Below are positions 35,793 to 45,643 of a DNA stretch of 64,000 nt, piece by piece. Origin of the DNA: an uncultured Aquimarina sp. (GTDB taxonomy: Bacteria; Bacteroidota; Bacteroidia; Flavobacteriales; Flavobacteriaceae); the NCBI GenBank assembly GCA_947502885.1, contig CANNBP010000003.1, forward strand, positions 124,001-188,000, written 5' to 3'. Both the position numbers and the translations under genes were made by a program. Numbering within the stretch: the stretch's first letter is position 1; every line of letters begins with the position of its first letter. The notes under the pieces are model-generated. The model was not told where the DNA came from and did not search any database. It saw nothing but the letters and a program-made list of their open reading frames with translations.

Positions 35793-37427
35793 TTGAAGTC
35801 TACTCATTATTCAAACATAATACACTATTTAACAATAGTTTACATTTTACTAACTATTGTAGGCTGTAACAATATTAACACAAAGAACAAAGATCACTTA
35901 GTATTTAGATACAACGAATACTCTAATATCAAATCATTAGATCCCGCTTTTGCACGAAACCCTTCAATTATTTGGCCTACTAATCAAATCTTTAATAGTC
36001 TCGTACAATTTGATGATTCTTTGCATGTACAACCCGACATTGCCAAACATTGGCAAATAACCGAAGATGGACTCACCTATACATTCACACTAAGAGACGA
36101 TGTTTTTTTTCATAAACATAAGTTATTCAAATCAAAAAGCAACACGCGAGCGGTTGTTGCTTCGGATTTCACTTACAGTTTTGACCGATTATTAGATCCA
36201 AAAATTGCTTCTCCAGGTAACTGGGTATTAAAAAATGTCAACTCTTACAAAGCTATCAATGATACCATTTTTGAAATTAAGTTAAAAAAACCGTTCCCTG
36301 CTTTTTTAGGACTTATGAGCATGCGTTATTGCTCTGTAGTTCCAAAAGAAATCGTACAACATTATGGCAATAAATTTAGATCAAACCCTATTGGAACTGG
36401 TCCTTTTAAATTCAAACTATGGGAAGAAAATGTAAAATTAGTACTTAGAAAAAACGAACTCTACTTCGAAAAAGACAAAAACGGAAAACAACTACCATAT
36501 CTAGAAGCAATTGCCATCACTTTTTTACCAGAAAAGCAAAGTGAATTTTTACAATTTGCCAAAGGAAACATAGATTTACTAAACAGTTTAGACGCATCAT
36601 ACAAAGATGAACTCCTAACTCCAACAGGCAAACTAAGAGCTCGTTACCAAGATCAAATTCAGCTATTAAAAGGCCCATACTTAAATTCTGAATACCTTGG
36701 ATTCTACCTTGATAAAAAACAAAATAATGCTGTACAGTCCAAACTTATTAGAAAAGCTGTTAATTATGGTTTTGATAGAAAAAAAATGATCACCTATCTA
36801 AAAAATGGAATTGGCACTCCTGCCATCAATGGTTTTATCCCGATGGGATTACCAGGCTTTGCCAACATATCTGGCTATGAATACAACCCTTTAAAATCAC
36901 AAAAACTAATACAGGAATACATCGAAACAAGCGGGGACCTTACTCCATCAATAACTTTAACAACTGACAGCAACTACTTAAGTATCTGTGAGTTTATACA
37001 AAGAGAATTAGAAAAGTCAGGGTTAAAAGTCGATATAGACGTACTTCCACCTTCTACAATCAGAGAACAAAAGTGGAGTGGTAAATTAAATGTTTTTAGA
37101 GCAAGTTGGATTGCCGATTACCCAGATGCAGAAAACTTTCTATCCCCTTATTACAGCAAAAACTTTACTCCTAATGGCCCTAACTATACTCATTTTAAGA
37201 ACGAAAAGTTTGATCAACTTTATGAGGAAAGTTTTTCTATTACCGATATAGAAGTTCGTCAACAACATTATATAAAAATGGATTCTATATTAATGGCAAA
37301 CGCACCGATAGTTCCTCTATACTATGATCAAGTCACTCGATTTATTCAAAAAAATGTAAAAGGAATGACAACTAATCCTCAAAATTTCTTGATTTTAAAA
37401 CGTGTATGGAAAGAAAAGGTAAAATAA
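35793..37427 (+). CDS. Peptide-type ABC transporter substrate-binding lipoprotein (SBP_bac_5)
   Basis: A 544-residue DppA/OppA-like binding protein. It starts with TTG at 35793 (no ATG is available before the fold) and has a lipoprotein signal (YILLTIVGCNN, lipobox Cys at about 25). Family motifs are SLDPAFARNPSII, LAKHW-like DIAKHWQITEDGLTYTFTLRDDVFFH, IGTGPFKF and VPLYYDQV. No permease or ATPase genes lie beside it, so either the partners are elsewhere or it acts as a stand-alone receptor. Converges with the GlmU-like gene. Confidence 0.9.
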   Translation: MKSTHYSNIIHYLTIVYILLTIVGCNNINTKNKDHLVFRYNEYSNIKSLDPAFARNPSIIWPTNQIFNSLVQFDDSLHVQPDIAKHWQITEDGLTYTFTLRDDVFFHKHKLFKSKSNTRAVVASDFTYSFDRLLDPKIASPGNWVLKNVNSYKAINDTIFEIKLKKPFPAFLGLMSMRYCSVVPKEIVQHYGNKFRSNPIGTGPFKFKLWEENVKLVLRKNELYFEKDKNGKQLPYLEAIAITFLPEKQSEFLQFAKGNIDLLNSLDASYKDELLTPTGKLRARYQDQIQLLKGPYLNSEYLGFYLDKKQNNAVQSKLIRKAVNYGFDRKKMITYLKNGIGTPAINGFIPMGLPGFANISGYEYNPLKSQKLIQEYIETSGDLTPSITLTTDSNYLSICEFIQRELEKSGLKVDIDVLPPSTIREQKWSGKLNVFRASWIADYPDAENFLSPYYSKNFTPNGPNYTHFKNEKFDQLYEESFSITDIEVRQQHYIKMDSILMANAPIVPLYYDQVTRFIQKNVKGMTTNPQNFLILKRVWKEKVK

Positions 37428-37439
37428 AACAAACCTTAC

Positions 37440-38621
37440 TTAACTATCATAACCTTTACGCCACTGCTTCGTTTCTTCAAAAATGTGGTTTAAAATCTTT
37501 TCATCTTCTTTGGTAAAATCAACTTCTCTACGAGCCATTACAATTTTAGCCACTTCAAATGCTTTCTTAGTCAAATAAGTAGTAAAACCGGTACTCCCTC
37601 CCCAACTATAACTTGGTATAAAATTACGTGGGAATCCAGTTCCAAAAATATTAGCATTCACACCAATCACTGTTCCTGTATTAAACATAGCATTGATACC
37701 GCATTTAGAATGATCCCCCATCATTAAACCGCAAAATTGCAGTCCTGTTTTGGCAAAACCATCAGTTTCATAACTCCACAAACGTACCTCTGCATAGTTA
37801 TTCTTTAGATTAGAAACATTGGTATCAGCTCCAATATTACACCACTCTCCCAAAACACTATTCCCCAAATAACCTTCATGACCTTTATTAGAATAGCCAA
37901 ATAAAACAGAATTATTCACTTCTCCTCCTATTTTGGAATACGGCCCAACAGTGGTTGCTCCATAAATTTTAGAGCCCATTTTTACTACAGAATATTCCCC
38001 TAAAGCAAAAGGTCCTCGTATTAAACTCCCTTCCATGATCTGTGAATTCTCACCTATATATATAGGTCCTTTACTTGCATTAAGCGTAGCAAACTCGACA
38101 ATTGCTCCTTCTTCAATAAAAATATTCTCGGGTGCTATTACATTATTCGTAGTCGAAATAGGTTGGCTTTCTCTATCTTCAGTCAAGACTTTAAAATCTT
38201 CTTTAATAGCCTGTTCATTTTTTGAAAATATATCCCAAGTATGTTTTATTGTAAACACATCATTAGTATACTCAATAGATTCAAAAGTATTAAAATCAAC
38301 CTCCTGCCCCTCTTCTATAAAAAAGGCAATTGGCTCATCTCCTTTCAAAATTACTTGCTGAGGTTTAAGTTTTTTAATAGATGCAACCAACTCAAATGAT
38401 GGCAAGTAAGATGCATTAATCATTATATTTTTATCCAACTCTACCATTGGGAATTTATCACTTAAATAATCTTCTGTAACAGTAGATGTTACATATCCCA
38501 AATGTTTTTCCCATTTTTCTCGAATGGTAAGTATACCGACCCGAATATCTGCAACAGGTCTTGTAAAAGTAAATGGTAACAATGAATCTCTCGAGGTACC
38601 GTCAAAAAGAATATAATTCAT
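37440..38621 (-). CDS. GlmU family sugar nucleotidyltransferase-like protein
   Basis: A 393-residue protein of the flavobacterial GlmU-like type. The N-terminal half (MNYILFDGTSRDSLLPFTFTRPVADIRVGILTIREKW) is a reduced nucleotidyltransferase domain without the standard GxGTRMxP loop. The C-terminal half is a left-handed beta-helix of hexapeptide repeats (IYIGENSQIMEGSLIRGPFALGEY, GPYSKIGGEVNNSVLFGYSNKGHEGYLGNS, GEWCNIGADT). It may act in sugar-nucleotide synthesis; the missing loop leaves the nucleotidyl step uncertain. Probably cotranscribed with rpmE2 only through readthrough of the terminator at 38690. Confidence 0.85.
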   Translation of the reverse strand: MNYILFDGTSRDSLLPFTFTRPVADIRVGILTIREKWEKHLGYVTSTVTEDYLSDKFPMVELDKNIMINASYLPSFELVASIKKLKPQQVILKGDEPIAFFIEEGQEVDFNTFESIEYTNDVFTIKHTWDIFSKNEQAIKEDFKVLTEDRESQPISTTNNVIAPENIFIEEGAIVEFATLNASKGPIYIGENSQIMEGSLIRGPFALGEYSVVKMGSKIYGATTVGPYSKIGGEVNNSVLFGYSNKGHEGYLGNSVLGEWCNIGADTNVSNLKNNYAEVRLWSYETDGFAKTGLQFCGLMMGDHSKCGINAMFNTGTVIGVNANIFGTGFPRNFIPSYSWGGSTGFTTYLTKKAFEVAKIVMARREVDFTKEDEKILNHIFEETKQWRKGYDS

Positions 38622-38689
38622 TCTATAAGTATCTATTGATTTAGTTTGATGCCAAAAGACAATTTATTCTATAACCGCAAAGTAAACAT

Positions 38690-38721
38690 AATAAAAAAAG
38701 CCCTTCAAAAAGAAAGGCTTT
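38690..38721 (-). terminator. Intrinsic terminator after rpmE2
   Basis: Arms 38697-38706 and 38712-38721 pair with one mismatch around AAAAA; a run of seven T follows on the minus strand. Confidence 0.75.
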
Positions 38722-38741
38722 AAATAATTCTTAAGGCTAAA

Positions 38742-38993
38742 TTATTTTTTGAATTTAGCATATTTATTTTTGAACTTGTCAATACGTCCTGCAGTATCGA
38801 TAAGTTTAGATTTACCAGTATAAAATGGGTGAGAAGATCTAGAAATTTCTAATTTCACCAATGGGTACTCTACACCATCAACTTCAAGTGTTTCTTTAGT
38901 ATTTGCTGTTGACTTAGTTATAAAAACGTCATCATTAGACATATCTTTAAAAGCTACTAATCTATAATTTTCTGGGTGAATATCTTTTCTCAT
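38742..38993 (-). CDS. rpmE2: 50S ribosomal protein L31, type B
   Basis: An 83-residue protein: [41 protein letters not shown] and KKYAKF-like end. The zinc-binding Cys residues of type A L31 are absent, which defines the zinc-independent type B form. It has a consensus promoter and its own terminator. Confidence 0.96.
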   Translation of the reverse strand: MRKDIHPENYRLVAFKDMSNDDVFITKSTANTKETLEVDGVEYPLVKLEISRSSHPFYTGKSKLIDTAGRIDKFKNKYAKFKK

Positions 38994-39021
38994 TATATTA
39001 TTCTTATCTATTTTCGAGGTG

Positions 39022-39051
39022 CAAATTTAATCATTCTCTTTTAATCTACAA
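39022..39051 (-). promoter_or_regulatory. Promoter of rpmE2, full Bacteroidota consensus
   Basis: On the minus strand TTG (39049-39051), a 19-bp spacer and TAAATTTG (39022-39029). Transcription would start near 39017, leaving a ~24-nt leader. Confidence 0.75.
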
Positions 39052-39094
39052 CAACAAAACATTATTTTTATTGATTTTCTTTTAAAATTCTTTT

Positions 39095-39128
39095 TTTGCC
39101 TCGTAAATGTAACATTTTAGTACATTTG
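39095..39128 (+). promoter_or_regulatory. Promoter of the DUF4199-GT2 operon
   Basis: TTTG (39095-39098), 22-bp spacer, TACATTTG (39121-39128). It diverges from the rpmE2 promoter about 45 bp away. Transcription would start near 39133, before the ATG at 39167 and just ahead of the TTG at 39140. Confidence 0.6.
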
Positions 39129-39166
39129 TGTACTTATGATTGGTAAACTACCAAATTAAATATTTT

Positions 39167-39688
39167 ATGGAAACTGAAAAAGCATCTTCAAAAAAAACTA
39201 TTATTAACTACGGTGTGTTATTAGGTATAGCTACTGTACTTATGGGGGTCTTAATGTATCTTACCAATTCTTTATATGAGGTTAATTGGTTCTTTGTTGC
39301 TATTGGATTTGTTTTACCTATTGCAATATTAGTTTTGGGGATTAAGGCATATAAAAAGAATAACAACGGTTTTTTAAAACTATCAGATGCTATCAAGATT
39401 GGAATTGGAATTGCTTTAATATCTGGGCTTATTGGTGTTGTATGGGAACAAGTTTTAACTACTGTCCTAGAACCAGACTTTATTTCAACTACTATCGAAA
39501 AACAGAAAGAAATATACGACAACTCTGGAGTTTCTGAAGCACAAATTGAAGCAGGTATTCAAATGACCAAAAAACTAAGCCAACCAGCTTTTGCTATTCC
39601 TTTATCATTAATAAAATCTATTTTTGTAGGTTTTATAATATCCTTAATTGCTGGATTAGTTATGAAAAAAGAACAAGAGTTATATTAA
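39167..39688 (+). CDS. DUF4199 membrane protein
   Basis: A 173-residue protein with four helices (YGVLLGIATVLMGVLMYL, WFFVAIGFVLPIAILVLGI, AIKIGIGIALISGLIGVVW, SLIKSIFVGFIISLIAGLVM) and a central outside loop. This is the DUF4199 pattern, frequent next to a GT2 gene in flavobacteria. Function unknown. It lies 6 nt ahead of the GT2 start, so the two are translated as one operon and may act together. Confidence 0.85.
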   Translation: METEKASSKKTIINYGVLLGIATVLMGVLMYLTNSLYEVNWFFVAIGFVLPIAILVLGIKAYKKNNNGFLKLSDAIKIGIGIALISGLIGVVWEQVLTTVLEPDFISTTIEKQKEIYDNSGVSEAQIEAGIQMTKKLSQPAFAIPLSLIKSIFVGFIISLIAGLVMKKEQELY

Positions 39689-39694
39689 TAACGT

Positions 39695-40642
39695 ATGGAT
39701 ATATCTGTAGTCATACCATTGCTTAATGAGCAAGAATCTCTTAACGAGTTATATGATTGGATTGCAACCGTTATGCAATCCAATTCTTTTTCTTATGAAA
39801 TCATCTTTATAGATGATGGTAGTACAGATAACTCTTGGAAAACAATTTTAAATTTATCAAAAAAAGACTCCTCTGTAAAAGGAATTCGTTTTCTTAAAAA
39901 CTTTGGAAAATCTCAAGCCTTACATGCTGGTTTTAATGTTGCTCAAGCAGAAGTAGTAATTACCATGGATGCTGATTTACAAGACAACCCTGAAGAGATC
40001 CCTGAACTGTATGACATGATCACAAAAGAAGGGTTTGATTTGGTATCTGGATGGAAAAAGAAACGATATGATTCTGTACTAGCTAAAAATTTACCTTCAA
40101 AATTGTTTAATGCCGCCGCAAGAAGTACTTCGGGGGTTAAACTTAATGATTTTAATTGTGGACTAAAGGCCTACAAGAATATTGTGGTTAAAAACATTGA
40201 TGTTCATGGAGAAATGCATCGTTATATCCCTGTTCTTGCCAAAAATGCGGGGTTTGGTAAAATTGGAGAAAAAGTAGTTCTTCATCAAGCCAGAAAATAT
40301 GGTAAGACCAAATTTGGTATGAGTCGATTTGTAAATGGTTTTTTAGATTTGGTTACCATTTGGTTCGTATCTAGGTTTGGAAAAAGACCAATGCATTTTT
40401 TTGGCCTTATTGGTACTTTGCTTTTCATCATCGGATTTTGTTTTTCTCTCTACCTTGGTATAGATAAACTCTTTATAGAAACCAAAGGACGCTTAATTGC
40501 CCAACGTCCCGAATTTTACCTCGCCCTAACTTCGATGATTTTAGGTACTCAATTTTTTCTAGCAGGGTTTCTAGGTGAAATTATACTCACCAGTAAACGA
40601 AACAAAGAAAGGTACAATATTGCCGAAATGGTACACCTATAA
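39695..40642 (+). CDS. Family 2 glycosyltransferase with two C-terminal membrane helices
   Basis: A 315-residue polyprenyl-phosphate sugar transferase-like enzyme. The GT-A core shows ISVVIPLLNEQESL, FIDDGSTDNSW and the acidic motif MDADLQDNPEEIPELY, then the acceptor region GLKAYKNIVV and the R-Y-G-x-T-K-F segment. Two helices (FFGLIGTLLFIIGFCFSLYLGI and LALTSMILGTQFFLAGFLGEII) anchor it. It resembles DPM1/GtrB-type enzymes that load a lipid carrier with glucose or mannose for cell-surface glycan building. Confidence 0.92.
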   Translation: MDISVVIPLLNEQESLNELYDWIATVMQSNSFSYEIIFIDDGSTDNSWKTILNLSKKDSSVKGIRFLKNFGKSQALHAGFNVAQAEVVITMDADLQDNPEEIPELYDMITKEGFDLVSGWKKKRYDSVLAKNLPSKLFNAAARSTSGVKLNDFNCGLKAYKNIVVKNIDVHGEMHRYIPVLAKNAGFGKIGEKVVLHQARKYGKTKFGMSRFVNGFLDLVTIWFVSRFGKRPMHFFGLIGTLLFIIGFCFSLYLGIDKLFIETKGRLIAQRPEFYLALTSMILGTQFFLAGFLGEIILTSKRNKERYNIAEMVHL

Positions 40643-40741
40643 AACAGTCTTTGTTATATATTGTTTTAAACAAAAGCGGATTTAATCACAGATCCACACA
40701 CAATATAATAACAACCCTAATAAACAATACTTAAAATATAG

Positions 40742-40749
40742 TATTTTTG
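40742..40749 (+). promoter_or_regulatory. Candidate -7 element for the phosphosugar mutase gene
   Basis: TATTTTTG fits TAnnTTTG and would start transcription about 15 nt before the ATG at 40769. No -33 box seen. Confidence 0.4.
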
Positions 40750-40768
40750 CACCTAAAAAAGAACAAGC

Positions 40769-42499
40769 ATGCAAATCACTAATTCAGAAATAAACTCAAG
40801 AATTGAAGAATGGTCTAGCTCTATTTTTGATTCGGTTACTCAAAGGGAAGTTAAACACTTACAAAACAATAACCCTGAAGAATTAAAAGAAAGTTTTTAT
40901 AAGGATCTTGAGTTTGGTACTGGAGGGATGCGTGGTATAATGGGTGTAGGAACAAATAGAATCAATAAATATACTCTTGGAAAAAGTACACAAGGACTAA
41001 GCAACTATCTTGTTAAACAATTTCCGGATGAGCAACCTAAAGCTGTAATTGCATACGATTGTAGAAATAATAGTGATACGCTCGCACAAATTGTTGCAGA
41101 TGTATTTACCGCTAATGGTGTTAAGGTTTTTTTATTTTCTGATTTAAGACCTACTCCAGAACTTTCTTTTGCTGTAAAAGAATTAGGTTGTCATTGCGGT
41201 ATTGTTCTCACGGCCAGTCATAATCCGCCAGAATATAATGGATACAAAGTATATTGGCAAGACGGAGGGCAATTAGTACCACCTCAAGACAAAGAGATCA
41301 TTAGTGAAATCAACACTATTAATTATAGTGACATTAAGTTTGAAGCTAATTTAAGTTTATTGCAAAAGATTGATGGCGAAATCGATTCATTATTTATAGA
41401 AAAAAGTGTTAAGAACGGAAGCTTTGTGGCTTCTCAAGAAGCTAAAGATAACACTACCATCGTTTTTACTTCTTTACACGGTACTTCTATAACAGCTGTT
41501 CCCGAAACATTAGAAAAAGCTGGGTTTAAAAATGTGCATATTGTACCAGAGCAAGCAAAACCAAATGGAAATTTCCCTACGGTTAAATCTCCAAACCCAG
41601 AAGAACCAGAAGCCTTGGCTATGGCAATAAAGCTTGCCAACGAAGTTGATGCCGATATTGTAATAGGAACAGACCCTGATTGTGATAGATTAGGTATTGC
41701 GATTCGTAATTCGCAAGGTAAATTACAATTATTAAATGGTAATCAAACCATGATTGTAATGACTTGGTTTCTATTAGAAAACTACAAAACACAAAAAGGA
41801 TTTAAAGGCAATGAATTTATTGCTTCAACCATAGTATCAACTCCTATGATGAAAGATCTGGCGCAATCTTTTGGAGTAGAATATAAGGAAGTATTAACTG
41901 GTTTTAAGTGGATTGCCAAACTAATTAATGACTTTCCAGAACAAAATTTTATTGGCGGTGGAGAAGAAAGTTTTGGTTTTATGGTTGGCGATTTTGTTAG
42001 AGATAAAGATGCTGTTACCTCTACCCTATTAGCTTGTGAAATTGTAGCTTATACCAAAGCACACGGAAGCTCTTTTTATAATAAACTTCTAGAATTATAC
42101 ACTACTCATGGATTTTATAAAGAGTATCTGGTATCATTAGTAAAAAAAGGAATAGATGGTGCTGAAGAAATTAAACAAACTATGATGGATTTAAGAAATG
42201 ACCCACCAAAGTTTTTTAATAATGAGAAGGTAGTACTTATTGAAGATTATCAAAGTAGTATTGCCAAAAACACACAAGATCAAACAGAACATACCATTGA
42301 TATACCTAAATCCAATGTTTTAGTTTTTTATACAGAATCTGGAAGCAAAATAGCAGCAAGGCCAAGTGGTACCGAACCAAAAATAAAATTTTATATCAGT
42401 GTACAAGACACATTAGATAGTATTTCTGAGTTTGAAAATGTACAACAACAACTCGATGAGAAAATTGAAGTCATCAAAAAAGATTTAAAATTAACATAA
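40769..42499 (+). CDS. Phosphosugar mutase (phosphoglucomutase/phosphomannomutase)
   Basis: Interconverts sugar 1- and 6-phosphates. The 576-residue protein has the early GTGGMRGIMG motif, the active-site phosphoserine S150 in TASHNPPEYNGYKVYW, the metal loop DPDCDRLGIA, the substrate loop GGGEESFGFM and the phosphate-binding end ARPSGTEPKIKFY. Length fits the alpha-phosphoglucomutase-like group of Bacteroidota. It probably supplies precursors for the surface glycans handled by the GT2 and MsbA neighbours. The MsbA-like gene follows after 40 nt. Confidence 0.94.
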   Translation: MQITNSEINSRIEEWSSSIFDSVTQREVKHLQNNNPEELKESFYKDLEFGTGGMRGIMGVGTNRINKYTLGKSTQGLSNYLVKQFPDEQPKAVIAYDCRNNSDTLAQIVADVFTANGVKVFLFSDLRPTPELSFAVKELGCHCGIVLTASHNPPEYNGYKVYWQDGGQLVPPQDKEIISEINTINYSDIKFEANLSLLQKIDGEIDSLFIEKSVKNGSFVASQEAKDNTTIVFTSLHGTSITAVPETLEKAGFKNVHIVPEQAKPNGNFPTVKSPNPEEPEALAMAIKLANEVDADIVIGTDPDCDRLGIAIRNSQGKLQLLNGNQTMIVMTWFLLENYKTQKGFKGNEFIASTIVSTPMMKDLAQSFGVEYKEVLTGFKWIAKLINDFPEQNFIGGGEESFGFMVGDFVRDKDAVTSTLLACEIVAYTKAHGSSFYNKLLELYTTHGFYKEYLVSLVKKGIDGAEEIKQTMMDLRNDPPKFFNNEKVVLIEDYQSSIAKNTQDQTEHTIDIPKSNVLVFYTESGSKIAARPSGTEPKIKFYISVQDTLDSISEFENVQQQLDEKIEVIKKDLKLT

Positions 42500-42539
42500 A
42501 CTTATTATTAGTGATTGTAAATTACTAAGCCCATATTTA

Positions 42540-44369
42540 ATGAATTATATTAAACAAATTCTACGATTCGCATTACCTTATAAAAGCTATGGTGTTTTAA
42601 ATATTATATGTAATATTTTTTATGCATTATTTAGTATGCTTTCATTTATTGCATTAATCCCCGTGCTTCAAGTACTATTTAGCACAGAAGATAACACAAT
42701 ATATTATGAGCCTATTTGGACCGGTATTGTCGATCTGAAACAATACTTAACAGATTCTCTGAATTGCTATATAGTAGATACTGTTGCCGCCGAGGGAAAA
42801 ATGCATGTTTTAACTTATATGATTATTGGTATTATTTCAATTTTCATGCTTAAAAATCTTTTTAATTATCTTGCCATGTTTTTCATCACGTTTCTTCGTA
42901 ACGGTGTTTTAAAAGACATAAGGAATGAATTATATGAAAAAACCGTTAGCTTACCACTATCATTTTTCTCAGAAAAAAGAAAAGGTGACACTATGGCAAG
43001 AATCTCTGCAGATGTTTTAGAAATACAACATTCGTTTTTATCAATATTAGAATTGATTGTAAGAGAACCCTTAACCATACTCTTTACATTAGGAGCAATG
43101 CTTTTTCTAAGTTTCAAGCTTACCATCTTTGTGTTTTTATTCATACCTATTTCGGGTTTTTTAATTTCGTTAATTGGTAAAACACTTAAAAAGCATTCAG
43201 ATAAAGTTCAAAAAGAACAGGGCTTTTTCCTTTCAATAGTCGAAGAAACTTTGGGTGGTCTTAAAGTTATTAAAGGCTTTAACGCAGAACCAATTTTTAA
43301 CTCTAAATTTAAAAAATCAACAGATCGTTTTTTTAACTATTCTAATACTCTACTTAATAGACAAAATTTGGCATCACCTACCAGTGAGTTTTTAGGAATA
43401 TGCGTAATTTCTGTTTTATTATGGTATGGAGGTAGATTAGTTTTTATAGATGGTTCTTTACAGGCAGAAATGTTTTTGGCTTATATTGGTCTTGCATATA
43501 ATATTTTAACTCCAGCTAAAGCCATATCTAAAGCAAATTATGGTGTTAAAAAAGGTAATGCTGCTGCAGAACGTGTTTTAGAAATTCTTAATTCTCGTTC
43601 TCCTCTACAAGATAAACCAGATGCTCAAGAGAAAAATGAGTTTACTTCTGAAATTTCTATAGAAAATATGTCCTTCAAGTATGAGGATGAATATGTTGTA
43701 AAAGAGTTATCATTAAAAGTACCCAAAGGCAGTTCTGTCGCATTAGTTGGTCAATCTGGTAGTGGTAAATCCACAATAGCAAATTTGGTTACGCGATTTT
43801 ATGATATTGATAAAGGAGCTATCAAAATAGATGGAATAGATATTAGGGATCTTAAAAAACACGCTCTTAGAGGTTTATTAGGACTAGTGACTCAAGATTC
43901 TATATTATTTAATGACTCTATCAAAAACAACTTGCTCATTGGAGCTCCAAATGCATCTGATGAAGAAATAATTGAAGCTTTAAAAGTAGCGAATGCCTGG
44001 GAATTTGTTAAGGATCTATCTAATGGAATTGAAACGAATATTGGTGATAGTGGGAATAAGCTTAGTGGAGGGCAAAAACAACGTTTATCGATTGCAAGAG
44101 CGGTACTAAAAAATCCTCCTATCATGATTTTAGATGAGGCAACTTCTGCTCTAGATACAGAAAGTGAACGATTAGTTCAATCAGCACTCGAAAATATGAT
44201 GAAGAATAGAACCAGTATTGTTATTGCTCATAGACTCTCTACTATACAAAATTCAGATTTAATCGTTGTAATGCATAAAGGTGAAATTGCCGAACAAGGT
44301 ACTCATGATGAGCTTATTAATGCAGATGGAATCTATAAAAAACTAGTGACCATGCAATCTTTAATATAA
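42540..44369 (+). CDS. MsbA-like ABC exporter (fused permease and ATPase)
   Basis: A 609-residue half-transporter. Residues about 15-330 form six helices of a type I ABC exporter with the RISADVLEIQ coupling region. The ATPase domain has Walker A GQSGSGKST, Q-loop GLVTQDSILF, signature LSGGQKQR, Walker B PIMILDEATSALD and H-loop AHRLSTI. It most likely flips lipid A-core or a similar lipid; the family also includes drug exporters. A terminator that it shares with the first small RNA follows at 44405. Confidence 0.93.
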   Translation: MNYIKQILRFALPYKSYGVLNIICNIFYALFSMLSFIALIPVLQVLFSTEDNTIYYEPIWTGIVDLKQYLTDSLNCYIVDTVAAEGKMHVLTYMIIGIISIFMLKNLFNYLAMFFITFLRNGVLKDIRNELYEKTVSLPLSFFSEKRKGDTMARISADVLEIQHSFLSILELIVREPLTILFTLGAMLFLSFKLTIFVFLFIPISGFLISLIGKTLKKHSDKVQKEQGFFLSIVEETLGGLKVIKGFNAEPIFNSKFKKSTDRFFNYSNTLLNRQNLASPTSEFLGICVISVLLWYGGRLVFIDGSLQAEMFLAYIGLAYNILTPAKAISKANYGVKKGNAAAERVLEILNSRSPLQDKPDAQEKNEFTSEISIENMSFKYEDEYVVKELSLKVPKGSSVALVGQSGSGKSTIANLVTRFYDIDKGAIKIDGIDIRDLKKHALRGLLGLVTQDSILFNDSIKNNLLIGAPNASDEEIIEALKVANAWEFVKDLSNGIETNIGDSGNKLSGGQKQRLSIARAVLKNPPIMILDEATSALDTESERLVQSALENMMKNRTSIVIAHRLSTIQNSDLIVVMHKGEIAEQGTHDELINADGIYKKLVTMQSLI

Positions 44370-44397
44370 GCACAAATATTTGATTAAAAGATATTTA

Positions 44398-44534
44398 AAT
44401 GAAAAAAGAGTGCAATTGCACTCTTTTTTTCTTCACACAAATCATCTTAATTTAGGGGCTTATTCTAAAATTAAAACTCACTTTTTATTAACTTCTTTTA
44501 TCTTGGGGGGGATAAAAGATGAACTTTTATTTTT
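44398..44534 (-). ncRNA. Small RNA of a four-member family, copy A
   Basis: Minus-strand unit. The promoter is TTTG (plus CAAA at 44569-44572), N20, TATATTTA (44541-44548). The body starts near 44534. A hairpin with arms CTTTTATC/GATAAAAG and a loop of six C plus AA is followed by the family core (AAGTGAGTTTTAATTTTAG, then AATAAGCCCCTAAATTAAG on the minus strand). The terminator is AAAGAGTGC/GCACTCTTT (44405-44413, 44418-44426, loop AATT). This terminator is also used by the MsbA-like gene on the plus strand, where T7 follows. Copy A is the most diverged: its hairpin differs from B-D at two pairs that both changed on both sides. Confidence 0.65.
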
Positions 44535-44655
44535 ACAGTGTAAATATATAGATAATATTTAATATCAGCAAACAAAAACCGTATTTTATCTATATTTTTT
44601 ACCATTTAACCATTTAAAAACAAACAAAAACGTAAAAATTGTAGTATTTTTCTTA

Positions 44656-45432
44656 CTAAATCATTTTACTTATTATTTCCTTCATCATCTTTGCCGCCAA
44701 AAACGAAGTCATATTATTACAATCTCTTTTGGGGTTATATTCTACAATGTCTGCACCTATAATTTCTACATCTATACTTTGAATTAGCCCAATTACTTCT
44801 CTAGCAGTTAATCCTCCAGGTTCGTGATGTGAAACACCTGGAGCAAATGCCGGGTCAAAACTATCCATATCCAAAGAAATATATAATGGGTTTTTAAAAT
44901 CTCGTATCTTAGACATATCCAAATCCTTCATTTGATGAACTTCTACATTGAATCTTTCTGCTTGTTCTAATTGATGTGTATTTAAAGTTCTAATACCAAC
45001 TTGTATGAGTTTGTTTGTCAATTTACCTTCCATTATTCTTGCAAAGGGGCAAGCATGAGAATACCTATTGTCTTCATAACTATCATATAAATCTGAGTGT
45101 GCGTCTATATGAAGAATATCAAATTGAGTATGTTTTTTATGAAATGCTTTAATTATGGGAAAAGTAATAGAATGATCACCTCCTAAACTAAAAATTTTGT
45201 TACCAAGATTCAGATGCTTATCTGTAATTTCTTCAATATTTAGGTATTCATTTATCGCAAAGTCTCCCATATCTTTGACAACCTCATCGTCTATTTTCTT
45301 TCCATTTTCTGCAAAGAGATTCATAGAACCACAATTTAAAGCTTCTCTTATTAACGCCGGCGCCAATGCTGGTCCTTTTTGATAAGACGAATTTTCATCG
45401 AACTTTATACCTTGAATGATTATTTTATTCAT
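44656..45432 (-). CDS. Agmatinase/arginase family ureohydrolase
   Basis: A 258-residue binuclear manganese enzyme that splits a guanidino group to urea. Metal-ligand motifs are GGDHSITFP, HIDAHSDLYD and SLDMDSFDPAFAPG, followed by HHEPGGLTAREV. It is shorter than typical arginases (~300) and closest to agmatinase-like proteins; substrate (agmatine, arginine, formiminoglutamate or other) is not fixed by sequence alone. It lies between small RNA copies A and B, all on the same strand, and has no clear terminator before copy A. Confidence 0.9.
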   Translation of the reverse strand: MNKIIIQGIKFDENSSYQKGPALAPALIREALNCGSMNLFAENGKKIDDEVVKDMGDFAINEYLNIEEITDKHLNLGNKIFSLGGDHSITFPIIKAFHKKHTQFDILHIDAHSDLYDSYEDNRYSHACPFARIMEGKLTNKLIQVGIRTLNTHQLEQAERFNVEVHQMKDLDMSKIRDFKNPLYISLDMDSFDPAFAPGVSHHEPGGLTAREVIGLIQSIDVEIIGADIVEYNPKRDCNNMTSFLAAKMMKEIISKMI

Positions 45433-45643
45433 AAATTATTACTGTTACACCTCGTTACAATATATAATTGAGGAATACATCATTCCTTGCAAGAAACGGA
45501 ACAAAACAGAATACAATTATATCGAGGTAAATTATTTATTAATCACTTTTAATAACACACATTGTTTATTGTATTATAATTGACTAATAAGGTAATAATA
45601 AATATGCAAGAAGATTATTCTTTTATCATAACAAAGTATAGAA

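Noticed and set aside
44380..44562. A 60-codon open frame on the plus strand after the MsbA-like gene
   Set aside because: It runs straight through the terminator hairpin and the body of small RNA copy A and has no counterpart in copies B-D.
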